From assembly GCA_934438035.1 (NCBI GenBank), contig CAKSBK010000044.1, positions 1 through 7,297 on the forward strand: a stretch of DNA of 7,297 nucleotides. The letters run 5' to 3'. This DNA is from an uncultured Christensenellaceae bacterium (GTDB lineage Bacteria > Bacillota > Clostridia > Christensenellales > Christensenellaceae). Below are positions 1-6,024 of the stretch, piece by piece; within the stretch, counting starts at the first letter, position 1; the number at the start of each line of letters is the position of its first letter. The notes under the pieces were generated by a model, which had not been told where the DNA came from, searched no databases, and was given only the letters and a program-made list of their open reading frames with translations. A program made the translations under genes and the position numbers.

Positions 1-349
1 CCGTATGAAGCACCGTAAGTTTTTTAAATTTAATCGCTCCCATAATTATGGTAAACGTCCTTATGAGTGCGATTACGGCAATGGATATAAGCACCCAAAG
101 AGGGTAATTAAGCGCGAGCACCAGTCTTACTAAAAGAACGCAGAAAAAGATTATATCCGCGGCGCTGTCTATCATCGCTCCTTTAACGGAAACACAATTA
201 AGCCTTCTTGCCAAAACTCCGTCCAGGAGGTCCGAAAGCCCGCAAATTATATATATCGTGTAAAAGCCCCATGAAAACATGGGCGGAAATATAAGCGCAA
301 TCGAAAGCAACGCGCGCGCTATGCTTATCATATTGGGAAGCTTTTTCAT
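1..349 (-). CDS. CDP-alcohol phosphatidyltransferase family protein (3' end beyond the window)
   Basis: This is an integral membrane enzyme of the class that transfers a phosphatidyl group from a CDP-activated lipid (CDP-diacylglycerol type) to an alcohol, releasing CMP, as in phosphatidylglycerophosphate synthesis. The 116 visible residues contain the full family signature D-x2-DG-x2-AR-x8-G-x3-D-x3-D: D40, D43-G44, A47-R48, G57, D61 and D65, which in this family bind metal and the CDP moiety. Hydrophobic segments lie at about 9-25, 28-39, 62-80 and 83-104. The ATG at 347-349 follows a GGAGG (355-360) at good spacing, and a nearer out-of-frame ATG stops at once. The gene is divergent from the TetR gene and runs off the left edge. 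Family members are usually about 180-200 residues, so roughly 40% is missing. The acceptor alcohol (glycerol phosphate, inositol, serine or other) cannot be told from this part, so I give no pgsA symbol. The family call is very secure. Confidence 0.93.
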   Translation of the reverse strand, partial: MKKLPNMISIARALLSIALIFPPMFSWGFYTIYIICGLSDLLDGVLARRLNCVSVKGAMIDSAADIIFFCVLLVRLVLALNYPLWVLISIAVIALIRTFTIIMGAIKFKKLTVLHT

Positions 350-369
350 CTCATTCCTCCTTTTAATAT

Positions 370-378
370 AGTATATCA
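370..378 (-). promoter_or_regulatory. Candidate extended -10 promoter for the phosphatidyltransferase gene
   Basis: Read on the minus strand, this site is TGATATACT, a TGn extension joined to a good -10 hexamer (TATACT, 370-375). No convincing -35 lies about 17 bases upstream; the hexamer there reads GAGCAA. An extended -10 can work without one. Transcription would begin near 363, leaving a leader of only about 14 bases that still includes the GGAGG. The region is AT-rich, so a chance match is possible. Confidence 0.4.
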
Positions 379-424
379 AAAAAAATCCCTTTTTGCTCGC
401 TTTTTTATAATTTTTAACCTGCGG

Positions 425-454
425 TTTACTTTTTATATTTATATATGATAAAAT
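425..454 (+). promoter_or_regulatory. Candidate promoter of the TetR gene
   Basis: A TTTACT (425-430) and a TAAAAT (449-454) are 18 bases apart, and the -10 is preceded by TG plus one base (446-448), an extended -10. The start would fall near 461, giving a leader of about 27 bases that contains the ribosome binding site AAGGAG (476-481). TetR regulators often repress their own promoter, but I could not identify a convincing operator here. Confidence 0.5.
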
Positions 455-487
455 ATTTAGCAGCAATAACATTTTAAGGAGCCGCTC

Positions 488-1057
488 ATGCCCGATTTTA
501 CCAAAAAAGCGATAATAGCTTCTTTCGTAAAGCTTTTGGAGCAAAAACCTCTTAATAAAATAACCGTAAAGGACATAGTTCTTGACTGCGGAATAAATCG
601 AAACTCGTTTTATTACCATTTTTCCGACCTGCCTTCTCTTATTGAAGAGCTTTTAAAAAGCGAGGCGGACCGTATTATTGAAGAACATGCGAGCGTAGAT
701 TCAATAGAAGAATGTATTTCCACGGCGCTTTCGTTTGCGCTTAAAAATAAGACTGCGGTTTTGCACCTTTACAACTCCACAAGCAGAGAAGAATATGAAA
801 GGTATTTAAACCATATAGCGTATTACTCTGTTAAAGAATACTTTAACGGCATCAGCAGCAAATTAACAATCGCTCCAAACGAACAGGATACGCGCATTAT
901 TTTAAGAGTTTGCTCTTTTGAGCTCGTCGGGTTTATACTTGACTGGATGAATAAGGGCATGGAATACGATATAATGGACGAAACAAGGCGCTTTTGCTAT
1001 CTTTTCAGCGATACGCTTGAAAACGCAATTTTAAAAAGCGCGGGGAAATCCAAATAG
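488..1057 (+). CDS. TetR/AcrR-family transcriptional regulator
   Basis: This is a cytoplasmic DNA-binding regulator, most likely a ligand-responsive repressor. The N-terminal helix-turn-helix is at residues 26-45 and ends in the hallmark N-S-F-Y-Y-H-F (39-45), followed by the helix leading into the ligand domain (S47-D48-L49). The C-terminal part (about 60-189) is helical and resembles the Firmicute DhaS-like group of TetR proteins; that subgroup call is from memory of the family style. The length of 189 residues is normal and the frame is intact. The start is supported by AAGGAG six bases upstream. The gene ends at its own terminator, and the membrane-protein operon begins about 136 bases later on the same strand. 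The likely target is that operon, its own promoter, or both, as with the S. aureus pair FarR (TetR) and FarE (MMPL). This target assignment is inferred from position, and the ligand is unknown. Confidence 0.92.
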   Translation: MPDFTKKAIIASFVKLLEQKPLNKITVKDIVLDCGINRNSFYYHFSDLPSLIEELLKSEADRIIEEHASVDSIEECISTALSFALKNKTAVLHLYNSTSREEYERYLNHIAYYSVKEYFNGISSKLTIAPNEQDTRIILRVCSFELVGFILDWMNKGMEYDIMDETRRFCYLFSDTLENAILKSAGKSK

Positions 1058-1095
1058 ACATTGAATTTAAAATGCCCAAAAATACGATATTTCGT

Positions 1096-1132
1096 GCGTG
1101 CTGCCAAAAAACACGGCAGCACGCCTTTTTTT
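1096..1132 (+). terminator. Intrinsic terminator after the TetR gene
   Basis: A perfect 10-base-pair GC-rich stem (GCGTGCTGCC at 1096-1105 with GGCAGCACGC at 1115-1124) encloses a 9-base loop and is followed by C and seven T (1126-1132). It separates the regulator from the downstream operon. It also shows that the open frame starting at GTG 1098, inside this hairpin, is not the true gene start. Confidence 0.92.
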
Positions 1133-1137
1133 GTCCG

Positions 1138-1166
1138 TTTTTATAAGCGGGCTTTTTTTATATAAT
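1138..1166 (+). promoter_or_regulatory. Candidate promoter of the DUF308-MMPL-heptad operon
   Basis: A perfect TATAAT (1161-1166) sits just downstream of the terminator. At 17-base spacing the -35 is TTTTTA (1138-1143), which is weak. A somewhat better TTGTCC (1131-1136) is 24 bases away, too far for a normal spacer. Transcription would begin near 1173, about 20 bases before the start codon. A perfect -10 with a weak -35 suits a regulated promoter, but no operator could be assigned with confidence. Confidence 0.55.
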
Positions 1167-1174
1167 ACCCATAG

Positions 1175-1184
1175 AAAAAAGGAG
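1175..1184 (+). promoter_or_regulatory. Ribosome binding site that fixes the DUF308 start
   Basis: AAAAAAGGAG ends nine bases before ATG 1194. The longer in-frame alternative beginning at GTG 1098 has no such site, lies inside a terminator, and would put 32 residues of non-conserved sequence ahead of the first membrane helix. Confidence 0.85.
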
Positions 1185-1193
1185 CGTAAAACT

Positions 1194-1763
1194 ATGGAAC
1201 ATCCAAAAACCATTAAAGCCGCAAAAGTCGGCTACATAATATTATCGGCGCTGTTTTCCGTTCTCGGAATTTTGGTAATCATATTCCCTTCCGTATTTGC
1301 AAAGCTTCTTTGCTATTTTTTGGGCGGCGCAATGATTGCCTACGGCATAGTCAGAATAATAGGTTATTTTTCAAACGATATATATCGCCTCGCCTTTCAG
1401 TTTGATCTGGCAAGCGGAATAATTTCCGCAGTGCTCGGGCTTATAATGATTATTCGTCCGGACTTTATGATTTCCTTTATAGGCGTAATCTTCGGAATAT
1501 TCATTCTTATGGACGGCATGTTTAAAATACAAATGGCATTAGACGCAAAGCGCTTCGGTCTTGAATATTGGTGGCTTATAGCGGCTCTTGCGGTAATTGC
1601 GGGAGTTTTTTCCGTAATAATGATATTAAACCCCTTCGGCGGAGCGAACGCTCTTATGATACTCGTAGGCATAAGCCTGCTTTTAGAGGGCGTTTTAAAC
1701 CTCTGCGTATCAATATGCGCGGTAAAAATCAAAAGAGAGCCTAAAGACAATATAGTTCTTTAA
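1194..1763 (+). CDS. DUF308/HdeD-like six-helix membrane protein
   Basis: This 189-residue polytopic inner-membrane protein has six predicted helices at about 13-31, 36-57, 70-88, 92-112, 127-146 and 151-176. They form three hairpins of similar design: a helix with a glycine then a proline turn (G25/P32, G82/P89, G137/P147), then a helix ending in a glycine near a polar residue (G51, D107-G108, E165-G166). This internal threefold repeat is typical of the DUF308/HdeD group. E. coli HdeD is linked to acid resistance, but no biochemical activity is established for the family, so the role here is unknown. The short N-terminus is basic (K5, K8, K11) and the C-terminus ends in charged residues, both likely cytoplasmic. 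It is first in the operon, 36 bases ahead of the MMPL gene, which suggests a supporting part in the same membrane system. The family call is firm. Confidence 0.87.
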   Translation: MEHPKTIKAAKVGYIILSALFSVLGILVIIFPSVFAKLLCYFLGGAMIAYGIVRIIGYFSNDIYRLAFQFDLASGIISAVLGLIMIIRPDFMISFIGVIFGIFILMDGMFKIQMALDAKRFGLEYWWLIAALAVIAGVFSVIMILNPFGGANALMILVGISLLLEGVLNLCVSICAVKIKREPKDNIVL

Positions 1764-1799
1764 GAGCTTTACATATTTAAATTTAAAAGGAGGCAAAAA

Positions 1800-3911
1800 A
1801 TGAAATTATCAAGAGCGGTTGTTAAATACCGCGTCCTTATTCTCGTAATAGCGTTCATATTGCTCTTGCCCTCTGTTTTAGGCATGTTAAACACGAGAAT
1901 AAACTACGATATGCTCACATATCTACCAAAAGACCTGGAAACGGTAAAAGGCCAGGACGAGCTCATGGAGGAATTCCATAAGGGCGCCTTTTCTTTCATG
2001 ATCGTTGAAAACATGGAGGATAAAGACGTAAGCGAATTAAGGCAGAAGATTTGCGAGGTTGATCACGTCGATTCCGCAATATGGTACGACAGCTTTTTTG
2101 ATTTAAGCTTTCCCAAAGAGCTTATCCCGGAAAAGTATTACGACGCCTTTGTAAACGGAAACGCAACGATGATTGCAATATTCTTTGACAGTTCCACCTC
2201 TTCCGACGACACGATGCAGGCGATAAGCGATATCCGAGGCATTGCGGGCGAAAAGTGCTTTGTTGCGGGAATGTCCGCCCTCGTTACGGACTTAAAGGCG
2301 CTTTGTGAAAAAGAGGAGCCCATATACGTCGCAATAGCCGTTGTTTTGGCGCTTTTGGCAATGATGCTGTTTATGGATAACTGGATTATACCTCTCGTAT
2401 TCCTTACGAGCATAGGAATGTCCATTCTTTTAAACCTCGGAACAAATTACTTCCTCGGGGAAATATCATACATAACAAAAGCTCTTTCCGCAGTGCTTCA
2501 ATTAGCCGTTACTATGGACTATTCAATCTTCCTTTGGAACAGCTATAACGAAGAGCGCCTTAAAATTTCCGATAAATACGAGGCAATGGCAACGGCAATT
2601 AAAGAAACGTTCACCTCTGTCCTCGGAAGCTCCGTTACGACTATCGCCGGATTTATCGCTCTTTGCTTTATGAGCTTTACATTAGGCGCAGATCTCGGAA
2701 TAGTAATGGCTAAGGGCGTATTTTTAGGCGTAATCGGCTGCGTAACAACGCTCCCCGCCTTGATACTCATTCTCGATAAGCCTTTATCAAAAACGATGCA
2801 TAAATCGCTTATACCGAAAACGCAGAAGCTTTCCGAGTTTATTGTAAAACGCTTTCCCGCTTTTCTCATAGCCTTCGTAATACTTCTCGTTCCCGCATTT
2901 ATAGGCTATCAAAAAACCAACGACGAGGTTTATTATGACCTCGGAGAATGCCTGCCTGAGGATATGGATTACGTCATAGCAAACTCAAAGTTAAGAGACG
3001 ACTTTGACATAATGTCCACCCACATGGTGCTTGTTGATACTGATACTTCCTCAAAAGACAAGCACAGCATGGTTAAAGAAATGGAGAAGGTCGACGGAGT
3101 TAAATACGTGCTTTCTTTGGAATCCGTAGTAGGCTCAAGAGTTCCCGAAGAGATTATTCCCGATTCGATAAAGAGCATTCTTGAGAGCGATAAATGGGAG
3201 CTTATGCTTATAAACTCCGAATATAAGGTCGCAACGGACGACGTCTCTTCTCAGCTTGACGAGCTTAACGCCATACTTAAAAAATACGACGAGGGCGGAA
3301 TGCTTATAGGCGAGGCTCCCTGCACAAAGGACCTTATAACGACGACCAATATAGATTTCGGCGTAGTTAATACGATTTCAATTATTGCGATATTCGTTAT
3401 TATACTGCTTGTTGAAAAGAGTATATCTCTGCCCGTGCTTCTGGTTGCGCTTATCGAGTTCTCGATATTCATAAACCTCGGTCTTCCGCATTATTTGGGT
3501 CAATCGCTTCCGTTTATCGCTCCTATATGCATAAGCACTATACAATTAGGCGCCACGGTTGACTACGCTATACTTATGACTACGAGATATAAAAAAGAGC
3601 GCATAGGCGGTAAAGATAAAAAAGCTGCCGTAACGACGGCTCTCTTTACATCCATTCCCTCGATTATAGTAAGCGCAATGGGGCTCTTTGCGGCGACTAT
3701 AGGCGTTGCTATTTATTCCGATATAGATATAATAAGCTCGCTTTGCATGTTAATGGCAAGAGGTGCGGTAATAAGCATGTTATCCGTAATATTCATCCTT
3801 CCGGCAATGCTGCTGCTTGCGGATAAGCTTATTATAAAGACAACCTTGGGGTTTAAAAAAATTAATGATAGAAATAAAAAGGAGGCTGCTACAGATGAAA
3901 GCGTTAAATAA
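1800..3911 (+). CDS. MMPL/RND-superfamily transporter
   Basis: This 703-residue, 12-helix transporter of the MMPL branch of the RND superfamily uses proton flow to export hydrophobic substrates. Helix 1 is at about 12-29. A large extracytoplasmic loop (about 31-172) precedes helices 2-6 (about 175-325), helix 7 is near 352-370, a second loop spans about 371-520, and helices 8-12 lie at about 522-676. The two halves repeat each other, as expected. The proton-relay Asp-Tyr pairs are intact: D240-Y241 in helix 4 (TMDYSIFLW) and D588-Y589 in helix 10 (TVDYAILM), matching the paired DY of MmpL3-type pumps. The C-terminus is a basic and acidic cytoplasmic tail. The start has AAAGGAGG seven bases upstream. 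Its stop lies inside the next gene. Relatives with known cargo carry lipids or fatty acids, such as mycobacterial MmpL proteins and staphylococcal FarE. The cargo here cannot be read from sequence. Confidence 0.93.
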   Translation: MKLSRAVVKYRVLILVIAFILLLPSVLGMLNTRINYDMLTYLPKDLETVKGQDELMEEFHKGAFSFMIVENMEDKDVSELRQKICEVDHVDSAIWYDSFFDLSFPKELIPEKYYDAFVNGNATMIAIFFDSSTSSDDTMQAISDIRGIAGEKCFVAGMSALVTDLKALCEKEEPIYVAIAVVLALLAMMLFMDNWIIPLVFLTSIGMSILLNLGTNYFLGEISYITKALSAVLQLAVTMDYSIFLWNSYNEERLKISDKYEAMATAIKETFTSVLGSSVTTIAGFIALCFMSFTLGADLGIVMAKGVFLGVIGCVTTLPALILILDKPLSKTMHKSLIPKTQKLSEFIVKRFPAFLIAFVILLVPAFIGYQKTNDEVYYDLGECLPEDMDYVIANSKLRDDFDIMSTHMVLVDTDTSSKDKHSMVKEMEKVDGVKYVLSLESVVGSRVPEEIIPDSIKSILESDKWELMLINSEYKVATDDVSSQLDELNAILKKYDEGGMLIGEAPCTKDLITTTNIDFGVVNTISIIAIFVIILLVEKSISLPVLLVALIEFSIFINLGLPHYLGQSLPFIAPICISTIQLGATVDYAILMTTRYKKERIGGKDKKAAVTTALFTSIPSIIVSAMGLFAATIGVAIYSDIDIISSLCMLMARGAVISMLSVIFILPAMLLLADKLIIKTTLGFKKINDRNKKEAATDESVK
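3876..3885 (+). promoter_or_regulatory. Internal ribosome binding site for the heptad protein
   Basis: AAAAAGGAGG lies inside the last codons of the MMPL gene, nine bases before ATG 3895. It rules out the upstream in-frame ATG at 3865, which has no such site and would add ten residues, two of them arginines, ahead of a signal peptide that is already complete. Ribosomes finishing the pump would reach this site directly, so the two proteins are probably translationally coupled. Confidence 0.85.
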
Positions 3912-5904
3912 AAAGACGATTAAAATAGTATCCGTATCCCTTGCGGCGGTAATGCTCGCAGGCGGCATCGGCGCGGTAAGCTATGCCGCAGGAAAGACGA
4001 CGGGCGAAGACCGCCTTAACATGACGGAACAGGAAATGACGGACGCCGCTATGTCCGCAGGCACTTTAGCCGCTTCAAAAGACGAAACGGTTTACGTCCT
4101 TGCCGGCGCAGACGGCACTCCCAAAAAGATAATAGTAAGCGACTGGATTAAAAACGAAAACGGAGATGCTGCCGTTACCGATAAAACCGATCTTTCGGAC
4201 GTCGAGGTAACAAAAGGAGACGCAACCTATACCATAGACGAAAACAACATGAGAGTTTGGCAATCCGGAGGCGAAGATATATATTACTCCGGAACAAGCG
4301 ATAAAGAGCTCCCCGTAAGCGTAAACGTAAGCTATAAGCTTGACGGAAAAAGCGTTTCTCCCGATGAGCTTGCGGGAAAAAGCGGCAAGCTCACAATGCG
4401 TTTTGATTATTCCTGCAACGTTAAAACAAAAGCTAACGTTAACGGCAGCACAACCGAGCTTTACGTCCCCTTTATGACTCTTACGGGAATGATTCTTCCC
4501 TCCGACACCTTTAAAAACGTTTCCGTTACAAACGGAAAAATAATAAACGACGCCGACCGTACGATAGTTGCGGGAATGGCTCTTCCCGGTCTTAAAGAAG
4601 ACCTAAACATAAAGAGCGATAAATTTGAAATTCCGGATTACGTTGAAATAACCGCAGACGTTACCGATTTTGAAATGGAGACGACCGTAACGGTAGCCAC
4701 AAACGAAATATTTAACGAAATCGACCTAAAGGACGCAGACAGCTTAGACGATTTAACAGGCTCTCTTGATAAGCTTAAGAGCGCAATGCAGCAGCTTATG
4801 GACGGCTCCGACGAACTCTACGGCGGTCTTCAGACTCTGCTTTCAAAAACCAACGACCTTACAAGCTCTGTAGCAAAGCTTAAGGACGGCGCAAAAACCG
4901 TTTCCGACGGGAACGCATTGCTCGCCTCCAAAATCGGAGCGCTCAACTCCTCTATGCAGTATATGTCCTCTAAAAGCGGCGAGCTCAACGCCGGCGCGGA
5001 AAAGGTTTTCGACACTCTTCTCGCAACGGCAAATAAAGAGCTTTCCGCAAGCGGGCTTAATCTTCCCGCTCTTACAAAGGACAATTACTCCGCCGTGCTT
5101 TCCGGCGCAATATCTAATCTTGACGAAGCTAAGGTAAGACAACAGGCAACCGCCGCGGCTAAAAAATCCGTGACCGAAAAGGTTGCGGCGAACGATCCGT
5201 CCGTTGCGGAGGCTAAACAGCTTGTATATCAGCAGTATTTCAACGGCGCTCTGCAAAAGGTTTTAGCGGCGCAGGGCATGACCTTAGAGCAGTATAACGC
5301 TCTCGGGGAAACGGAAAAGAACGCAATCAACGCAGTTGCGGCTTCATATGTGGATTCCTCAGCGGTTGACGCTTCAACGGTTGAAGCGGTAATGGCTTCT
5401 CAAACAATTAAAGACCAGATTGAAGCGGCGGTTACAAGCGCCAAAGAGGGCGCAACAAGCTTAACGGGCTTAAAGGCTTCTCTTGACGAATACAATAAGT
5501 TCTATACCGGGCTTATTTCCTATACTGCGGGCGTAGACGAGGCAAGCGCAGGAGTCGCTCTTTTAAGCACTAAGACAACCGCCCTTTCCGCAGGCGCACA
5601 AAGCCTATATGAAAATATGCAGAAGCTTGCAGACGGAACCGTTGCTCTCTCAAGCGGAGTTAAAAAGCTTGCAGACGGTTCTCTTACATTAAGCGACGGC
5701 TTAAAGCAATTCAATGACGAAGGAATTTCAAAGCTTGTAAACGCCGTTGACGGAGACATCTCCGAAATAGCCGCAAGATTAAAGGCAACCGTTGAAGCCT
5801 CAAAGTCATACACCACTTACGCAGGTAAGGCGGACGATACCGAGGGCAGCGTTAAATTCATCTATGAAACAGACGCAATAAGCAAAACAACAGAAGAAGA
5901 GTAA
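3895..5904 (+). CDS. Secreted Leu/Gly heptad-repeat coiled-coil protein, likely partner of the MMPL pump
   Basis: This 669-residue exported protein starts with a Sec signal peptide: a basic N-terminus with K2, K6, K7 and K10, a hydrophobic core at 11-28, and likely cleavage after S29-Y30-A31. There is no lipobox cysteine. Residues about 62-275 form a mixed domain rich in predicted strands that I cannot assign to a named fold. Two arrays of xxxLxxG heptads follow at about 301-371 and 550-602, separated by an Ala-rich helical insert (about 372-549). The C-terminal 60 residues (SYTTYAGKADDTEGSVKF region, 638-655) have no membrane helix. The heptads resemble the TIGR03057-type repeats found in YhgE/Pip proteins, but the membrane permease part of YhgE is absent. 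The arrays could pair as an antiparallel hairpin with the insert at the tip. It overlaps the MMPL gene by 17 bases, so an extracytoplasmic accessory role for that pump is the favoured inference. It could instead be a separate wall-associated factor. Confidence 0.85.
   Translation: MKALNKKTIKIVSVSLAAVMLAGGIGAVSYAAGKTTGEDRLNMTEQEMTDAAMSAGTLAASKDETVYVLAGADGTPKKIIVSDWIKNENGDAAVTDKTDLSDVEVTKGDATYTIDENNMRVWQSGGEDIYYSGTSDKELPVSVNVSYKLDGKSVSPDELAGKSGKLTMRFDYSCNVKTKANVNGSTTELYVPFMTLTGMILPSDTFKNVSVTNGKIINDADRTIVAGMALPGLKEDLNIKSDKFEIPDYVEITADVTDFEMETTVTVATNEIFNEIDLKDADSLDDLTGSLDKLKSAMQQLMDGSDELYGGLQTLLSKTNDLTSSVAKLKDGAKTVSDGNALLASKIGALNSSMQYMSSKSGELNAGAEKVFDTLLATANKELSASGLNLPALTKDNYSAVLSGAISNLDEAKVRQQATAAAKKSVTEKVAANDPSVAEAKQLVYQQYFNGALQKVLAAQGMTLEQYNALGETEKNAINAVAASYVDSSAVDASTVEAVMASQTIKDQIEAAVTSAKEGATSLTGLKASLDEYNKFYTGLISYTAGVDEASAGVALLSTKTTALSAGAQSLYENMQKLADGTVALSSGVKKLADGSLTLSDGLKQFNDEGISKLVNAVDGDISEIAARLKATVEASKSYTTYAGKADDTEGSVKFIYETDAISKTTEEE
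4795..5007 (+). repeat. Heptad array 1 (coiled-coil-coding)
   Basis: Residues 301-371 of the secreted protein keep a Leu, Val or Met at every seventh position: 301, 308, 315, 322, 329, 336, 343, 350, 357, 364 and 371. Gly occurs three residues later at 304, 311, 332, 339 and 367. This is eleven heptads in unbroken register, a strong sign of a long helix in a coiled coil. It is a protein-level repeat; the DNA copies have diverged. Confidence 0.8.
5542..5700 (+). repeat. Heptad array 2 (coiled-coil-coding)
   Basis: Residues 550-602 hold a second array with Leu at 557, 564, 571, 578, 585, 592 and 599. Gly or Asn follows three residues later at 567, 574, 581, 588, 595 and 602, and an imperfect copy at 550-553 leads in. 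The four heptads from 578 are perfect LxxG units. A 14-base identity (5623-5636 and 5665-5678, exactly two heptads apart) is the only near-exact DNA repeat noticed here, so recent duplication of a heptad pair is possible. Confidence 0.8.
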
Positions 5905-5928
5905 AAACTCTTAAGCATATTGCAAGCG

Positions 5929-5959
5929 GGAGAGACTTTAAACAGTCTCTCCTTTTTTT
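5929..5959 (+). terminator. Intrinsic terminator closing the export operon
   Basis: A perfect 9-base-pair stem (GGAGAGACT at 5929-5937 with AGTCTCTCC at 5944-5952) has a 6-base loop and is followed by seven T (5953-5959). It lies 24 bases after the stop of the heptad-protein gene and separates the operon from the two-component genes. Confidence 0.93.
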
Positions 5960-5971
5960 ATTTTCATTAAT

Positions 5972-5999
5972 TTTACATACTTAAGCATTATGTTATGGT
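5972..5999 (+). promoter_or_regulatory. Candidate promoter of the two-component operon
   Basis: TTTACA (5972-5977, one mismatch to the -35 consensus) is 16 bases from TATGGT (5994-5999), which carries a TGn extension (5991-5993). Transcription would start near 6006, only about 19 bases before the start codon but leaving the GGAGG at 6013-6017. An overlapping TAAAAT (5999-6004) is a weaker -10 option. Confidence 0.5.
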
Positions 6000-6012
6000 A
6001 AAATGAGCTTAC

Positions 6013-6017
6013 GGAGG
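6013..6017 (+). promoter_or_regulatory. Ribosome binding site that fixes the response regulator start
   Basis: GGAGG ends one base before ATG 6019, too close to serve it, and seven bases before the in-frame ATG 6025, the normal spacing. The start is therefore taken at 6025, two codons inside the longest open frame. Confidence 0.85.
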
Positions 6018-6024
6018 TATGTTA

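Noticed and set aside
435..456. AT-rich inverted repeat (ATATTT, ten bases, AAATAT) over the TetR promoter as an operator
   Set aside because: The arms are only six A/T bases in a very AT-rich stretch and overlap the -10 itself. No matching copy was found at the operon promoter.
1142..1162. TATAA/TTATA inverted repeat at the operon promoter as a TetR operator
   Set aside because: The arms are five bases with an asymmetric centre and are explained by the -10 and a T-run; nothing similar occurs upstream of the TetR gene.
1098..1193. Upstream extension of the DUF308 gene to GTG 1098
   Set aside because: The extension begins inside an intrinsic terminator and spans the candidate promoter and the ribosome binding site. 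ATG 1194 has a proper site and gives a normal membrane protein start.
1397..1750. Antisense open frame of 117 codons opposite the DUF308 gene
   Set aside because: It is the complement of a membrane protein gene, has no signals of its own and resembles no family.
3865..3894. Ten-residue N-terminal extension of the heptad protein from ATG 3865
   Set aside because: There is no ribosome binding site before 3865, whereas AAAAAGGAGG sits nine bases before ATG 3895, which begins a complete signal peptide.
4843..5256. Antisense open frame of 137 codons opposite the heptad-repeat gene
   Set aside because: It has no ribosome binding site and no recognisable domain. The biased codon use of the Ala- and Leu-rich sense gene readily creates long open antisense frames.
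5623..5678. Repeated 14-base word as a DNA repeat element or recombination site
   Set aside because: The copies are in frame, exactly two heptads apart, and encode the same KLADG unit, so they are part of the protein repeat.
3895..5904. Identification of the heptad protein as YhgE/Pip
   Set aside because: The heptads are similar, but YhgE/Pip proteins carry membrane permease helices at the C-terminus, which are absent here, and the rest is different.
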